Shown: piece after piece, positions 24,886 to 33,285 of the stretch
Numbering within the stretch: position 1 is the stretch's first letter
Layout of the letters: the number at the start of each line of letters is the position of its first letter
Assembly (NCBI GenBank): GCA_902492935.1
Contig: CABUNJ010000007.1
Location: forward strand, 34,352 to 98,351
Direction: 5' to 3'
Length of the DNA: 64,000 nt
Origin: an uncultured Collinsella sp.
GTDB taxonomy: Bacteria > Actinomycetota > Coriobacteriia > Coriobacteriales > Coriobacteriaceae
Translations under genes and position numbers: made by a program
The notes under the pieces: generated by a model
What the model was told of the DNA's origin: nothing
Seen by the model: only the letters and a program-made list of their open reading frames with translations
The model's database searches: none

Positions 24886-26105
24886 GGGAGGACCACGCCA
24901 CGCCCCGGGCTGCTGGGGGAATCCTGCGCGCCCGTACGCATGGGGGCAGCTCGCAATCGCTCGGCATCGCTTGCGAAGGGGGCGCCTCCGACCTCATCGA
25001 CTTTTCGGTGAACGTGAATCCGGCAGGCCCCTCGCCGCGCGCCGTCGCCGCAGCTTTCAAGGCGCTTTCTCGAATCGACGCCTACCCCGATAGGGAAAGC
25101 CTCGCCCTCGTTCGCGCCCTAGCGCGCGCCCAGGGCATTCCCGAAGATACTATCGTCTGCGGCGCGGGCGCGTCCGACATCATCTGGCGGCTCGCCGCGG
25201 CGGTGCGCCCGAAACGCATCGTCGTGTGCGCGCCGACGTTCTCTGAATATGCGGAGGCGGCATCGTTCTACGGCGCATGCGTGCAGGAGTTCCCGCTCTC
25301 CGAAGCGGACGACTTCGACGTGCCCGCCTCCTTCGCCCGCGCGATCGAGGGGCCGGGAGACGTGGCGTACCTCTGCAATCCGAACAACCCGACGGGGCGC
25401 CTCGTCGACCCCAGCGTGATCGATGCCGCGGCTCGCCGCTGCGAGCAGGTGGGCGCGCTGCTCGTCGTGGACGAGTGCTTCCTTGGATTTGCGCCCGACG
25501 CCCGCGAAAGGAGCGTGGCCGCACGCGCCGCGTGTTCGCGCCATGTGGCCGTGCTCTCCGCGTTCACCAAGCTCTACGGAATGGCGGGGTTGCGGTTGGG
25601 ATATCTGATCAGCGGAAACGCCCAACTCATCGAGGGGATTCGCCGGGCGGGGCAGGCGTGGCCCGTCTCCTCGGTCGCGGAGGCCGCGGGTATCGCCGCC
25701 CTGGAAGACGTCGAATACGTCTCGCGCACGCGCGATGTATTGGGGGGCGAGCGAGCGTGGCTTTCCCACGAGCTCTCCTCGCTCGGGCTTTCCGTCGTGC
25801 CGTCGGATGCGAACTTCCTTTTAGTCCGCACGCCGGCGAAAGACATCCCCGAGCGCCTGTATAAACAGGGGGTTTTGGTCCGCACGTGCGACTCGTTTTC
25901 GGTACTGTCCCGTTTCTGGTGCCGCGTCGCGGTGCGCACGCGCAAGGAGAATGCCCGGCTTGCGATGGCGTTCAGCCGCGTGCTTCGGGCAGAAGGCGCA
26001 TCGGGCGAAGGCGAACCCGACGAACGGGGCGGCGCTTCTTGCAGCGGCGCTATGGCGGGCGCGGATGGCCGTGGCTCGGCGAAGGAGGTCGATACCCGTG
26101 GGTAG
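24882..26105 (+). CDS. cobD: Threonine-phosphate decarboxylase (CobD)
   Basis: A 407-residue PLP aminotransferase-fold enzyme that makes aminopropanol phosphate from L-threonine phosphate. LIDFSVNVNPAGPSP is the CobD-type start; YLCNPNNPTGRLV, VVDECFLGF and SAFTKLYGMAGLRLGY (PLP Lys, K230) follow. The last ~35 residues are a Gly/Ala/Glu-rich extension. HisC is the closest alternative, but the operon and the N-terminus favour CobD. Confidence 0.9.
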   Translation: MREDHATPRAAGGILRARTHGGSSQSLGIACEGGASDLIDFSVNVNPAGPSPRAVAAAFKALSRIDAYPDRESLALVRALARAQGIPEDTIVCGAGASDIIWRLAAAVRPKRIVVCAPTFSEYAEAASFYGACVQEFPLSEADDFDVPASFARAIEGPGDVAYLCNPNNPTGRLVDPSVIDAAARRCEQVGALLVVDECFLGFAPDARERSVAARAACSRHVAVLSAFTKLYGMAGLRLGYLISGNAQLIEGIRRAGQAWPVSSVAEAAGIAALEDVEYVSRTRDVLGGERAWLSHELSSLGLSVVPSDANFLLVRTPAKDIPERLYKQGVLVRTCDSFSVLSRFWCRVAVRTRKENARLAMAFSRVLRAEGASGEGEPDERGGASCSGAMAGADGRGSAKEVDTRG

Positions 26106-27597
26106 GGCGAAGCCCATCATGATCCAGGGCACCATGTCGAACGCGGGGAAGAGCCTGCTTGCGGCTGGGCTGTGCCGTGTGCTTTCGCAGGACGGCCTGC
26201 GCGTGGCTCCCTTCAAGAGCCAGAACATGGCGCTCAACAGCGGTGTCACGGCCGACGGGCTCGAGATGGGGCGCGCCCAGATCATGCAGGCCGAGGCGTG
26301 CGGCATCGCGCCCGACGTGCGTATGAACCCCATCCTGCTCAAGCCCGAAAGCGACCACCGAAGCCAGCTCATCGTGGCCGGCAAGGCGCAGGGAGCCTTC
26401 GCTGCGAGGGACTACTTCGCGCGAAAGAAGGCGCTCATGCCGCAGATTTTGGGGGCGTTCGATTCGCTCGCGGAGGAAAACGACGTCATCGTCATCGAGG
26501 GCGCCGGCAGCCCCGTCGAAATCAACCTTGCCGAAAACGACATCGTCAACATGGGGCTCGCGCGCGCCGTGTCCTCCCCCGTGCTGCTCGCGGGCGACAT
26601 CGACCCAGGCGGGGTGTTTGCCCAGCTCTACGGCACGGTCGCGCTCCTTGCGCCCGAGGACCGCGCGCTTTTGCGGGGGCTTGTGGTGAATAAGTTCCGC
26701 GGCGACGTGGAAATCCTGCGCCCGGGTTTGGCCCCGCTCGAGAAGATGTGCGGGGTTCCCGTCGTGGGGGTCGTGCCGTATCTTACGCTCGACCTAGACG
26801 ACGAGGACTCGCTCGCGCCGCGCCTATCTGCCCGCGAGGCGCGCGGCGTCATCGACGTCGCCGTCGTGCGCCTTCCGCATCTGTCGAACTTCACCGACTT
26901 CGACCCGCTTTCGCGCGTGCCCGGCGTGGGCGTGCGCTACGTTTCCTCGACGACCGATCTGGGCCGACCCGACCTGGTGGTGCTCCCTGGCTCGAAGACC
27001 ACGCTCGACGACGCGCGCTGGCTTGCGGCTAGCGGCATCGGAGCCTGTGTACGCGCGCTTTCGGGCGCGGGCACGCCGGTGCTCGGCATATGCGGAGGCT
27101 ACCAGCTTTTGGGAGACGAGCTTTCCGACCCGCACGGCAGGGAAGGCGCTGGCACCGCGCGCGGGCTCGGGCTCATCCCTGCAAGTACGGTGTTCAAGGA
27201 GGAAAAGCGCCTCGCCCAGTCGGAGCTGCGAATCACGGGCGCCCAAGGCGCGTTTTCGGTGTGGAACGGCATGACGGCGCGCGGGTACGAGATTCACGAC
27301 GGCGAAACGACCGTCTCCTGCGCCCCTGCGGGCACGATTGGCGGCAAACCAGAAGGCGCGGCCTGCGGAAACGTGTTCGGAACCTATCTCCACGGCCTGT
27401 TCGACGAACCGGGGGTGGCGCTCGCCCTCGCGCGCTCGCTCGCGCGCATGCGCGGCCTGCCCGAGAGCGTCGTGGGTGCTGCGGGCGCGGCGTCCGCAGC
27501 CGATCACCGTGCGCGCGAGTTCGACCGCCTGGCCGACGTCGTGCGCGGGGCGCTCGACATGGAGTATGTCTACCGCATTATCGAGGAGGGCGTATGA
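26098..27597 (+). CDS. cbiP: Cobyric acid synthase (CbiP/CobQ)
   Basis: A 499-residue glutamine-dependent amidase for carboxylates b, d, e and g. MIQGTMSNAGKSLLAAGLCR, FKSQNMALNS and NPILLKPESDHRSQ mark the ATP-dependent half; LGICGGYQLLGDEL (Cys nucleophile) and GTYLHGLFD (His) mark the amidotransferase half. GTG 26098 has AAGGAGGT at 26082-26089 and overlaps cobD by 8 bp. Confidence 0.95.
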   Translation: MGRAKPIMIQGTMSNAGKSLLAAGLCRVLSQDGLRVAPFKSQNMALNSGVTADGLEMGRAQIMQAEACGIAPDVRMNPILLKPESDHRSQLIVAGKAQGAFAARDYFARKKALMPQILGAFDSLAEENDVIVIEGAGSPVEINLAENDIVNMGLARAVSSPVLLAGDIDPGGVFAQLYGTVALLAPEDRALLRGLVVNKFRGDVEILRPGLAPLEKMCGVPVVGVVPYLTLDLDDEDSLAPRLSAREARGVIDVAVVRLPHLSNFTDFDPLSRVPGVGVRYVSSTTDLGRPDLVVLPGSKTTLDDARWLAASGIGACVRALSGAGTPVLGICGGYQLLGDELSDPHGREGAGTARGLGLIPASTVFKEEKRLAQSELRITGAQGAFSVWNGMTARGYEIHDGETTVSCAPAGTIGGKPEGAACGNVFGTYLHGLFDEPGVALALARSLARMRGLPESVVGAAGAASAADHRAREFDRLADVVRGALDMEYVYRIIEEGV

Positions 27598-28109
27598 TCC
27601 ACGTGTATCATGGCGACGGCAAAGGCAAGACCACGGCGGCGATGGGCCTCGCCCTTCGCATGCTCGCCGCAGGCCGCCGCGTCGTCGTCGTGCAGTTCCT
27701 GAAAGACGGCGAAAGCGGGGAGGTGCGCCTGCTCGCCGAGCATTTCGGCGTGCCCGTGTTCGCGGGGAAGGCGTCGGACAAGTTTACCTGGTCCATGACG
27801 TCGGAAGAACTTGCCGCGACGCGCGAGCTGCACGATGGGAACCTCGCTTCCGCGCTCGCCGAGCTCGAGGGCGCGCAGGAGGGGCTGCTCGTGCTCGACG
27901 AGGCGTTCGACGCGCTTTCGAAGGGGCTTGTCGACGAGGCGCTCGTGGACCGCGCGCTCGATATGTCCGCGCGCGGCGTCGAAGTAGCGCTCACCGGGCG
28001 CGCGCCTTCCCGCAAGATCGTGGAGAAGGCCGACTACATAACCGAGATGCGGTGCGAGAAACACCCCTACGAGCAGGGGATATGTGCAAGGGAAGGAGTG
28101 GAGTACTAG
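27594..28109 (+). CDS. cobO: Cob(I)yrinic acid a,c-diamide adenosyltransferase (CobO/BtuR)
   Basis: A 171-residue enzyme. IHVYHGDGKGKTTAAMGLAL is the inverted P-loop of the CobA/BtuR/CobO family; VVVVQFLKDGESGEV, LLVLDEAFDAL and VALTGRAPSRKIVEKADYIT are further family blocks. It transfers adenosyl from ATP to Co(I) corrinoids. ATG overlaps the cbiP stop (ATGA). Confidence 0.94.
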   Translation: MIHVYHGDGKGKTTAAMGLALRMLAAGRRVVVVQFLKDGESGEVRLLAEHFGVPVFAGKASDKFTWSMTSEELAATRELHDGNLASALAELEGAQEGLLVLDEAFDALSKGLVDEALVDRALDMSARGVEVALTGRAPSRKIVEKADYITEMRCEKHPYEQGICAREGVEY

Positions 28110-28751
28110 ATGGATTCCAAGGAGATGGCGCCCGGCGACATCGAGCGGCGCAGCTTTGAGATCATCACCGAAGAGCTCGGCGGCCGCACGTTCCCGCCGC
28201 TCGAAGAGCCCGTCGTGAAGCGCGTCATCCACACCACTGCTGACTTCTCGTACGCCGATTCCCTCGTGTTCACCCATGACGCCGCGCACTGTGCGCTCGA
28301 CGCACTGCGCGCAGGGGCCACGGTGCTCACCGACACGAACATGGCGCTCGCAGGCATAAGCAAGCCCGCGCTCGCGAAGATCGGCTGCAAGGCCGTGTGC
28401 TACATGGCCGACCCTGATGTCGCCGCAACGGCGCGCGCCGCGGGCACGACTCGCGCCGTTGCGAGCATGGACAAAGCTTGCGGTATCGAGGGTCCGCTCA
28501 TCGTGGCCGTCGGCAACGCTCCCACAGCACTTCTGCGCCTCGCCGAGCTCATGGACGCGGGGAAGATCGCGCCCGCGCTCGTCGTTGGGGTGCCGGTCGG
28601 GTTTGTGAACGTGGTCGAGGCGAAAGAGGAGCTACTCGCGCGACGCGTGCCGGCCATCGTCGCGAGGGGTCGCAAGGGCGGTTCGACCGTGGCGGCCGCC
28701 ATTATGAACGCGCTGCTCTACCAGATCACGCGCCCAGGCGGCCCGAAGTGA
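28110..28751 (+). CDS. cbiC: Cobalt-precorrin-8 methylmutase (CbiC)
   Basis: A 213-residue protein that moves the methyl group from C11 to C12. PGDIERRSFEIITEELG and VKRVIHTTADFSYADSL hold the catalytic His (H41); VLTDTNMALAGISKP and VGVPVGFVNVVEAKEEL also match. It starts at the base after the cobO stop. Confidence 0.95.
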   Translation: MDSKEMAPGDIERRSFEIITEELGGRTFPPLEEPVVKRVIHTTADFSYADSLVFTHDAAHCALDALRAGATVLTDTNMALAGISKPALAKIGCKAVCYMADPDVAATARAAGTTRAVASMDKACGIEGPLIVAVGNAPTALLRLAELMDAGKIAPALVVGVPVGFVNVVEAKEELLARRVPAIVARGRKGGSTVAAAIMNALLYQITRPGGPK

Positions 28752-29521
28752 CGGCGCCCGCATCCGCGCCGGCGCTGCGCATCTTCGCCGGCACCACCGA
28801 GGGCCGCCTTCTGTGCGAATGGGCGAGCGGGGCGGGCATCCCCGCCCGTGCCTACGCGGCAACCGAGTACGGAGGCGAGCTTTTGGGCGAGCTTCCGGGC
28901 ATCGAGGTGCATGCGGGCAGGCTCGACGAGGCCGACATGGAGCGCGAGCTTTCCGGCGCGCGCATCGTCGTCGACGCCACGCACCCCTTCGCTACGCTCG
29001 CAAGCGGCAACATCCGGGCCGCTTCGCTCGCCGTGGGTGCACGATGCCTGCGCCTTGCGCGCCCGGTCGAGGCGCTGCCCAAAGGCGTCGTGTCGGTCGC
29101 GTCGATCGCCTGCGCGGCGCGCTTTCTCTCCGAGAACCCTGGTCGCGCGCTTCTCACGACGGGGAGCAAGGAGCTTGCTCCCTACACGCGCGTCGCCGAT
29201 TTCGCGGAGCGCTTCTTCGTGCGTGTGCTCCCGCTGCCCGGTGCTATAACGAAGTGCATCGACGCGGGGTTTTCGCCGTCGCACGTCATTGGCATGCAGG
29301 GGCCCTTCACCCGCGAGCTCAACGAGGCGATGCTTCGGCAGGTGGGCGCCCAGTGGCTTGTGACCAAGGACTCGGGAACCGTAGGCGGCACGGCCGAGAA
29401 GCTCGCCGCCGCGCGCGACGCGGGAGCGTGCTGCATCGTGGTCACCCGTCCCGCCGAGGGGGGCGGGGCCCTTTCGCTTCGGGAAGTGGAAGACGCGCTC
29501 TTAAGGGAGTTCGCGCGCTAG
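28748..29521 (+). CDS. cbiJ: Cobalt-precorrin-6A reductase (CbiJ/CobK)
   Basis: A 257-residue reductase of the C18-C19 bond. IFAGTTEGRLLCEWA is the nucleotide-binding start; VVDATHPFATLASGNI, LLTTGSKELAPYTRV, VIGMQGPFTRELNEAML and WLVTKDSGTVGGTAEKL are family blocks. GTG 28748 overlaps the cbiC stop (GTGA). Last gene of the operon; the block ends 130 bp later at the repeat. Confidence 0.93.
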   Translation: MTAPASAPALRIFAGTTEGRLLCEWASGAGIPARAYAATEYGGELLGELPGIEVHAGRLDEADMERELSGARIVVDATHPFATLASGNIRAASLAVGARCLRLARPVEALPKGVVSVASIACAARFLSENPGRALLTTGSKELAPYTRVADFAERFFVRVLPLPGAITKCIDAGFSPSHVIGMQGPFTRELNEAMLRQVGAQWLVTKDSGTVGGTAEKLAAARDAGACCIVVTRPAEGGGALSLREVEDALLREFAR

Positions 29522-29540
29522 GCGCTCGCCGCGCCTGCGT

Positions 29541-29663
29541 GCCCTCCCGCCCGCGAGGAGGAGCGCCCCGAGTAAGCTCGACCCGTACAAGCCCGTCATC
29601 CGCCAAAAGCTCGAGGACGACGCGCGGAACTGGCGCAAGCAGCCCTTCAATAAGTTGCGGTGA
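29541..29663 (+). pseudogene. Transposase remnant, IstA (IS21)-like
   Basis: An open stretch reading ...RSAPSKLDPYKPVIRQKLE then DDARNWRKQPF runs straight into the family A palindrome and stops there. SKLDPYKPxI followed by a charged helix and RKQ resembles the segment after the N-terminal helix-turn-helix of IstA transposases. Only ~40 residues remain and there is no start. The match is by eye and could be wrong. Confidence 0.4.
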
Positions 29664-29720
29664 AATAGTGTTTGTTTTTGCTGCTAGATAGCACATTCAG
29701 TCCCTAATTCACCGCAACTT
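29653..29720. repeat. Palindromic repeat family A, copy 3 (right boundary of the cobalamin block)
   Basis: A 68-bp inverted repeat with left arm AAGTTGCGGTGAAATAGTGT and right arm TCCCTAATTCACCGCAACTT. The centre contains TGCT-N7-AGCA. Its first arm plus one base (29651-29671) is the right copy of the 21-bp direct repeat. Confidence 0.9.
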
Positions 29721-29732
29721 GTTGATGGTTGC

Positions 29733-30947
29733 TTACTGGTAGCGTAGGCACTCCACCGGGTCGAGCTTTGCCGCGCGGCGAGCTGGGTAGAAGCCAAAGA
29801 TTACGCCGATGCCGACCGATACGGCGAAGGCCAGCAATACTGTGGCGATTGAAAAGCTCGGTGTGATTTGCCCGCTGGCACCGAGCTCGCCGAGAACCCC
29901 TGATCCTGCGGCAAACATCGCAAGAGCCCAGGCCAGCAGATAGCCAATCAGGACACCCAACAGTCCGCCGGTGACGCACAGCGCCGAGGACTCGGCCAAA
30001 AACTGCGCGGTGATATCGTGACGACTGGCGCCCAGAGCGCGGCGGATGCCGATCTCGCGAATGCGCTCAGTCACGTTGGTGAGCATCATATTCATAATGC
30101 CGATACCGCCGACAAGCAGCGAGATGCTGGCGACAGCACCCATGATGAGCGAGAACGCGCCCATAAAGGAGTTGAGTGCATCGATGGCGCTTTTCATGGA
30201 GGTCGCCGATACACTGTCGTACTCATCATCCTCCGCGATGCCCTTCATCGCGCGCACCTTGGACTCGATGGTTTTGCAGAGCTCATCCATGTCCGTGCCC
30301 TCGGCGGCAAGTGCCGTCACGCTGGGGAATGAAGGATTCTCGTCGCCAAATAGCCCGGAGATGGTTTCGCGTGGCATATACAGTGTGAGCGAACCCATGG
30401 AGTCGCTGCCGCCGTCGATAACGCCTACAATCTGCACCTCGCCGTTGGACACCTTGATGGTTTTCCCCAGCGCATCCTGTTCGTTGCCGTAAAGCTGATC
30501 GGCGCCGCCGCGGCTGATGAGCGCTACGCGCGAGCCTGATTGAGATTCGGCCTGGGAATAGGTACGCCCTGCAACGAGCTTGCTGGCACCCACGGCGTCG
30601 AGCATGTCGCTATCGACGCCCTGCGCCATGACGGTATAGCTTTTATCGCCGGTCTTGTACTCGGTGTACGCGCTGTCGACAATTCCGATCTGCTCTATCT
30701 GCGGCACTAGTTTTTGAAGCTTCTCGATGTCCGACTCGGTGAGTTCTTGCGACGAATAGATCTGAACCATACGAGCTGCGTTGAGGCCCAGGCTGTTGAC
30801 CAAGCTGTTTTGGATGCCGCCGATGAGCGAAGTCATGGCAATGACCGAGGCAATGCCGATGACAATGCCCAGGATGGTGAGCAGGCTGCGCCCCTTGTTG
30901 GCCTCGAGCGAGTGAAGGGCTTCCTGGATGAGATCGCGGGCGCTCAT
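29733..30947 (-). CDS. MacB-type ABC transporter permease (FtsX domain)
   Basis: A 404-residue protein: one N-terminal transmembrane helix (LLTILGIVIGIASVIAMTSL), a ~220-residue extracellular MacB_PCD domain, then three C-terminal helices with SLLVGGIGIMNMMLTNVTER and REIGIRRALGASRHDI, the FtsX core. It works with the adjacent ATPase (start overlaps its stop by 4 bp in the order membrane-fusion, ATPase, permease) to push peptides, antibiotics or lipoproteins outward. Substrate not deducible. Confidence 0.9.
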   Translation of the reverse strand: MSARDLIQEALHSLEANKGRSLLTILGIVIGIASVIAMTSLIGGIQNSLVNSLGLNAARMVQIYSSQELTESDIEKLQKLVPQIEQIGIVDSAYTEYKTGDKSYTVMAQGVDSDMLDAVGASKLVAGRTYSQAESQSGSRVALISRGGADQLYGNEQDALGKTIKVSNGEVQIVGVIDGGSDSMGSLTLYMPRETISGLFGDENPSFPSVTALAAEGTDMDELCKTIESKVRAMKGIAEDDEYDSVSATSMKSAIDALNSFMGAFSLIMGAVASISLLVGGIGIMNMMLTNVTERIREIGIRRALGASRHDITAQFLAESSALCVTGGLLGVLIGYLLAWALAMFAAGSGVLGELGASGQITPSFSIATVLLAFAVSVGIGVIFGFYPARRAAKLDPVECLRYQ

Positions 30948-31717
30948 GCCATCACTCCTTTCGGCGGGTTGGCGGAGGCGGAAATCATGGGCAGGCTATC
31001 TACGGCGCTGCGCAGGGTCCGCGGTGCATGTGGAATATACGCGCCGTCGTGAATGCGACCGTCGCGGATGGTCACGGCACGGTCGGCCTCGGTGGCGATG
31101 CCGGGGTCGTGTGTGATAAGCACGATGGTTTTGCCGCGCTCCTGAAGTCTATGGAAGGTCTCCATCACAAGCGCTCCGGTCGCAGAGTCCAGGTTTCCCG
31201 TCGGCTCATCGGCCAGGATGATGGGTGGGTCATTGACAAGGGCGCGCGCGATGGCGACACGCTGCATCTGGCCGCCCGAGAGCTCGGATATGCGGTGGTC
31301 CCAGTGGTCGACCGGTAGCGTGACGGCCTGCAGCGCGTGAACGGCGCGCATTTCACGCTGGCTACGGGGCACATTAGTGTAGGCCAGCGGCAGCATCACG
31401 TTTTCGATGACCGATAGGCGCGGCAGCAGGTTGAAGCTCTGAAAGACAAAGCCAATGCTCAGGGCGCGAACTTCGGTGAGCTCGTCATCGTCAAGCTCGG
31501 CCACGTTGAGCCCTTGCAGGTAGTAGTCGCCCGCCGTCGGCTTATCCAGGCAGCCTAGGATGTTCATGAGCGTTGATTTGCCCGAGCCCGAGGGGCCAGT
31601 GATAGCGACGAATTCGCCGGGATTTACCGCCAGGCTCACGTTGTGCAGGATGTGGGCGCAACCTGCCTCGCTCTCAAAGATGCGGTGCACGTTGCGGATG
31701 TCGATAACGGGACGCAT
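30944..31717 (-). CDS. MacB/LolD-type ABC transporter ATPase
   Basis: A 257-residue ATPase. Walker A GPSGSGKST, Q-loop FVFQSFNLLPRLSV, signature LSGGQMQRV, Walker B ILADEPTGNLD and the LITHD switch are all intact. The last ~30 residues extend beyond the usual LolD length. Its ATG overlaps the stop of the adaptor gene by one base. Confidence 0.92.
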   Translation of the reverse strand: MRPVIDIRNVHRIFESEAGCAHILHNVSLAVNPGEFVAITGPSGSGKSTLMNILGCLDKPTAGDYYLQGLNVAELDDDELTEVRALSIGFVFQSFNLLPRLSVIENVMLPLAYTNVPRSQREMRAVHALQAVTLPVDHWDHRISELSGGQMQRVAIARALVNDPPIILADEPTGNLDSATGALVMETFHRLQERGKTIVLITHDPGIATEADRAVTIRDGRIHDGAYIPHAPRTLRSAVDSLPMISASANPPKGVMA

Positions 31718-33153
31718 TACATGTCCTCATCGGCAGACATACTGCCCGAATCCGCGCTGTAGCCGCCGTCAGCCGTTGCGTCCGCTCCGGTGTCCATGAC
31801 GAGCGTGTCACCATCGCGCAGCTTGGTAACCGGCACGTTGGGGTTGATCTCGTTGCCCTGGTCGTCGCGCTTGACCTGTGTCTTGCCGACTACGGCTTCG
31901 TTGTCGTTTTGCGTCACGACGGCCACCTTCACGCGATGGGTTTGCTTGCCCTCGTCATCGGTTGCCACGTTGACGTAATAGTGTTCGCCGTCTTCGGTCA
32001 TGAGCGCCATCGTCGGCACCATCACCACTTCGTCGAGTTGCTCGGTCACCACCGATACCTCGGCCGTCATGCCCGGCTTCAGGCGCGCGTCGGGCGCCTC
32101 GATGAGAATGTCGACGTTAAAGGTTACGCTGCCGCCGCCACCGTTGGCGGTGTCGGAGTTTGCCACCGACGCGATAGCCGTGACGGTGCCCTGGCTCACG
32201 ATATCGGGAAACGCGGGATACGTGACGTTGGCGCTCTGCCCAACGGCGATCTTGGCGATGTCCTTTTCGCCCACCTGCACGGTTACCTTCATCTTGGATA
32301 GGTCGGCGATCTGCATGCACTGCTTGCCGCCGCTCGTATCGCTTTCGCCCATGATCATGCCGCCTGTTACCGTGGCGCCAACCTTGGCGTTGAGCTCCAC
32401 GATGCTGCCCGAGCTCGGGGCCGTGACCGTGCGACTGGCGGCCTTGGCGTTCGCCTGATCGAGGTTTGCCTGGGCCGATGCGAGGCTGCGCTGCGCGGCC
32501 GATACGGCGTTCGTGTTCGCTGATGCGTCGGAGACGCCAGCCGCTGCGGAAGCTCCATCGACGTCCGTCGTTGGGGTGGCCTGGGCGGCAGCGGCGGCTT
32601 TCTGTACGTTGGTGAGGTCTTCCTGGGCGGCCGCAACTGCACGCTGCGCCTCGGCAACGTTGCGGTCGAGCTCGTCGTTTTTGATGGTCATAAGCACGTC
32701 GCCCTCGTTGACGGATTGGCCTGCCTGCACGTTGATCGAATCGACCGTGCCGTCGACAGAAGGGGAGACCACTGAGGACGAAATGGGTTTGAGCTGGCCT
32801 TTCGCCTCGACCGTTGTGGTAAACGTGCCCTCGGTCACCATGTCGGTCACAGGCCCGCTAGCGCCCTGTGGCTGCGCATTGATAACAAGGGTTGCGACAA
32901 TGGCAATGAGCGCGACGGCACCCACGACGCCGGCGGCAATACCGCGTCGAATCAGCTTTTTGCGTCGACGTTCGGCACGTTTTGCCTTGAGCTTGGCATA
33001 TGCTTCTTCATCGGAAATCTCGGCCGTATCGTTCGTTCGTCCGCTCTGCTTGTCGGCATGTACGTCTGTAATCAGAGGAATCGTTTCGGTGGCACCTTCG
33101 GGCGTGTGCTCGGTATCATCTGGGCCCGGGGTGATTGTGGGGACATTCGGCAT
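31717..33153 (-). CDS. HlyD/MacA-type membrane-fusion (adaptor) protein
   Basis: A 478-residue protein. A ~75-residue acidic and then Lys/Arg-rich N-terminus precedes one membrane anchor (GIAAGVVGAVALIAIVATLVI). The extracytoplasmic part has a split lipoyl domain (VEAKGQLKPISSSVVSP, later APSSGSIVELNAKVGATV) around a helical hairpin (ELDRNVAEAQRAVAAAQEDL), then beta-barrel domains (VQVGEKDIAKIAVGQSANV). ATG 33153 follows AAGGAG. It is the first gene of the exporter operon; no outer-membrane channel is expected in a monoderm. Confidence 0.9.
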   Translation of the reverse strand: MPNVPTITPGPDDTEHTPEGATETIPLITDVHADKQSGRTNDTAEISDEEAYAKLKAKRAERRRKKLIRRGIAAGVVGAVALIAIVATLVINAQPQGASGPVTDMVTEGTFTTTVEAKGQLKPISSSVVSPSVDGTVDSINVQAGQSVNEGDVLMTIKNDELDRNVAEAQRAVAAAQEDLTNVQKAAAAAQATPTTDVDGASAAAGVSDASANTNAVSAAQRSLASAQANLDQANAKAASRTVTAPSSGSIVELNAKVGATVTGGMIMGESDTSGGKQCMQIADLSKMKVTVQVGEKDIAKIAVGQSANVTYPAFPDIVSQGTVTAIASVANSDTANGGGGSVTFNVDILIEAPDARLKPGMTAEVSVVTEQLDEVVMVPTMALMTEDGEHYYVNVATDDEGKQTHRVKVAVVTQNDNEAVVGKTQVKRDDQGNEINPNVPVTKLRDGDTLVMDTGADATADGGYSADSGSMSADEDM

Positions 33154-33187
33154 AGCGTCTCCTTTATAGAAAGAACCTCGATAATTA

Positions 33188-33217
33188 TATGCGCCCACCG
33201 GTTGGGGCGGGCGCATA
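33188..33217 (-). terminator. Probable terminator after the L,D-transpeptidase gene
   Basis: TATGCGCCC (33188-33196) pairs with GGGCGCATA (33209-33217). On the minus strand it is followed by an AT-rich tract rather than a pure T run, so termination strength is uncertain. Confidence 0.5.
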
Positions 33218-33285
33218 GGACGGTTTCTTTCGGAACTGTTAGATTGGTCGCAGCGGTTCCACGTTGTAGGAATGCGCGCGTTGCA

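Larger units (their letters stand above)
7634..29650. other. Repeat-bounded cobalamin biosynthesis and transport block, probably acquired
   Basis: All genes between the two 21-bp direct repeats concern cobalt-corrin synthesis or its transport. To the eye, codon choice (frequent GCG, CGC, GGC, and CG dinucleotides) is more GC-rich than the flanking genes. No integrase is encoded inside; a short transposase-like scrap lies at the right end. I infer entry by recombination at the repeat rather than by a self-mobile element. Confidence 0.55.

Noticed and set aside
7634..29650. Integrative conjugative element or prophage
   Set aside because: No integrase, relaxase, replication or structural genes are seen; only a doubtful transposase scrap at one end.
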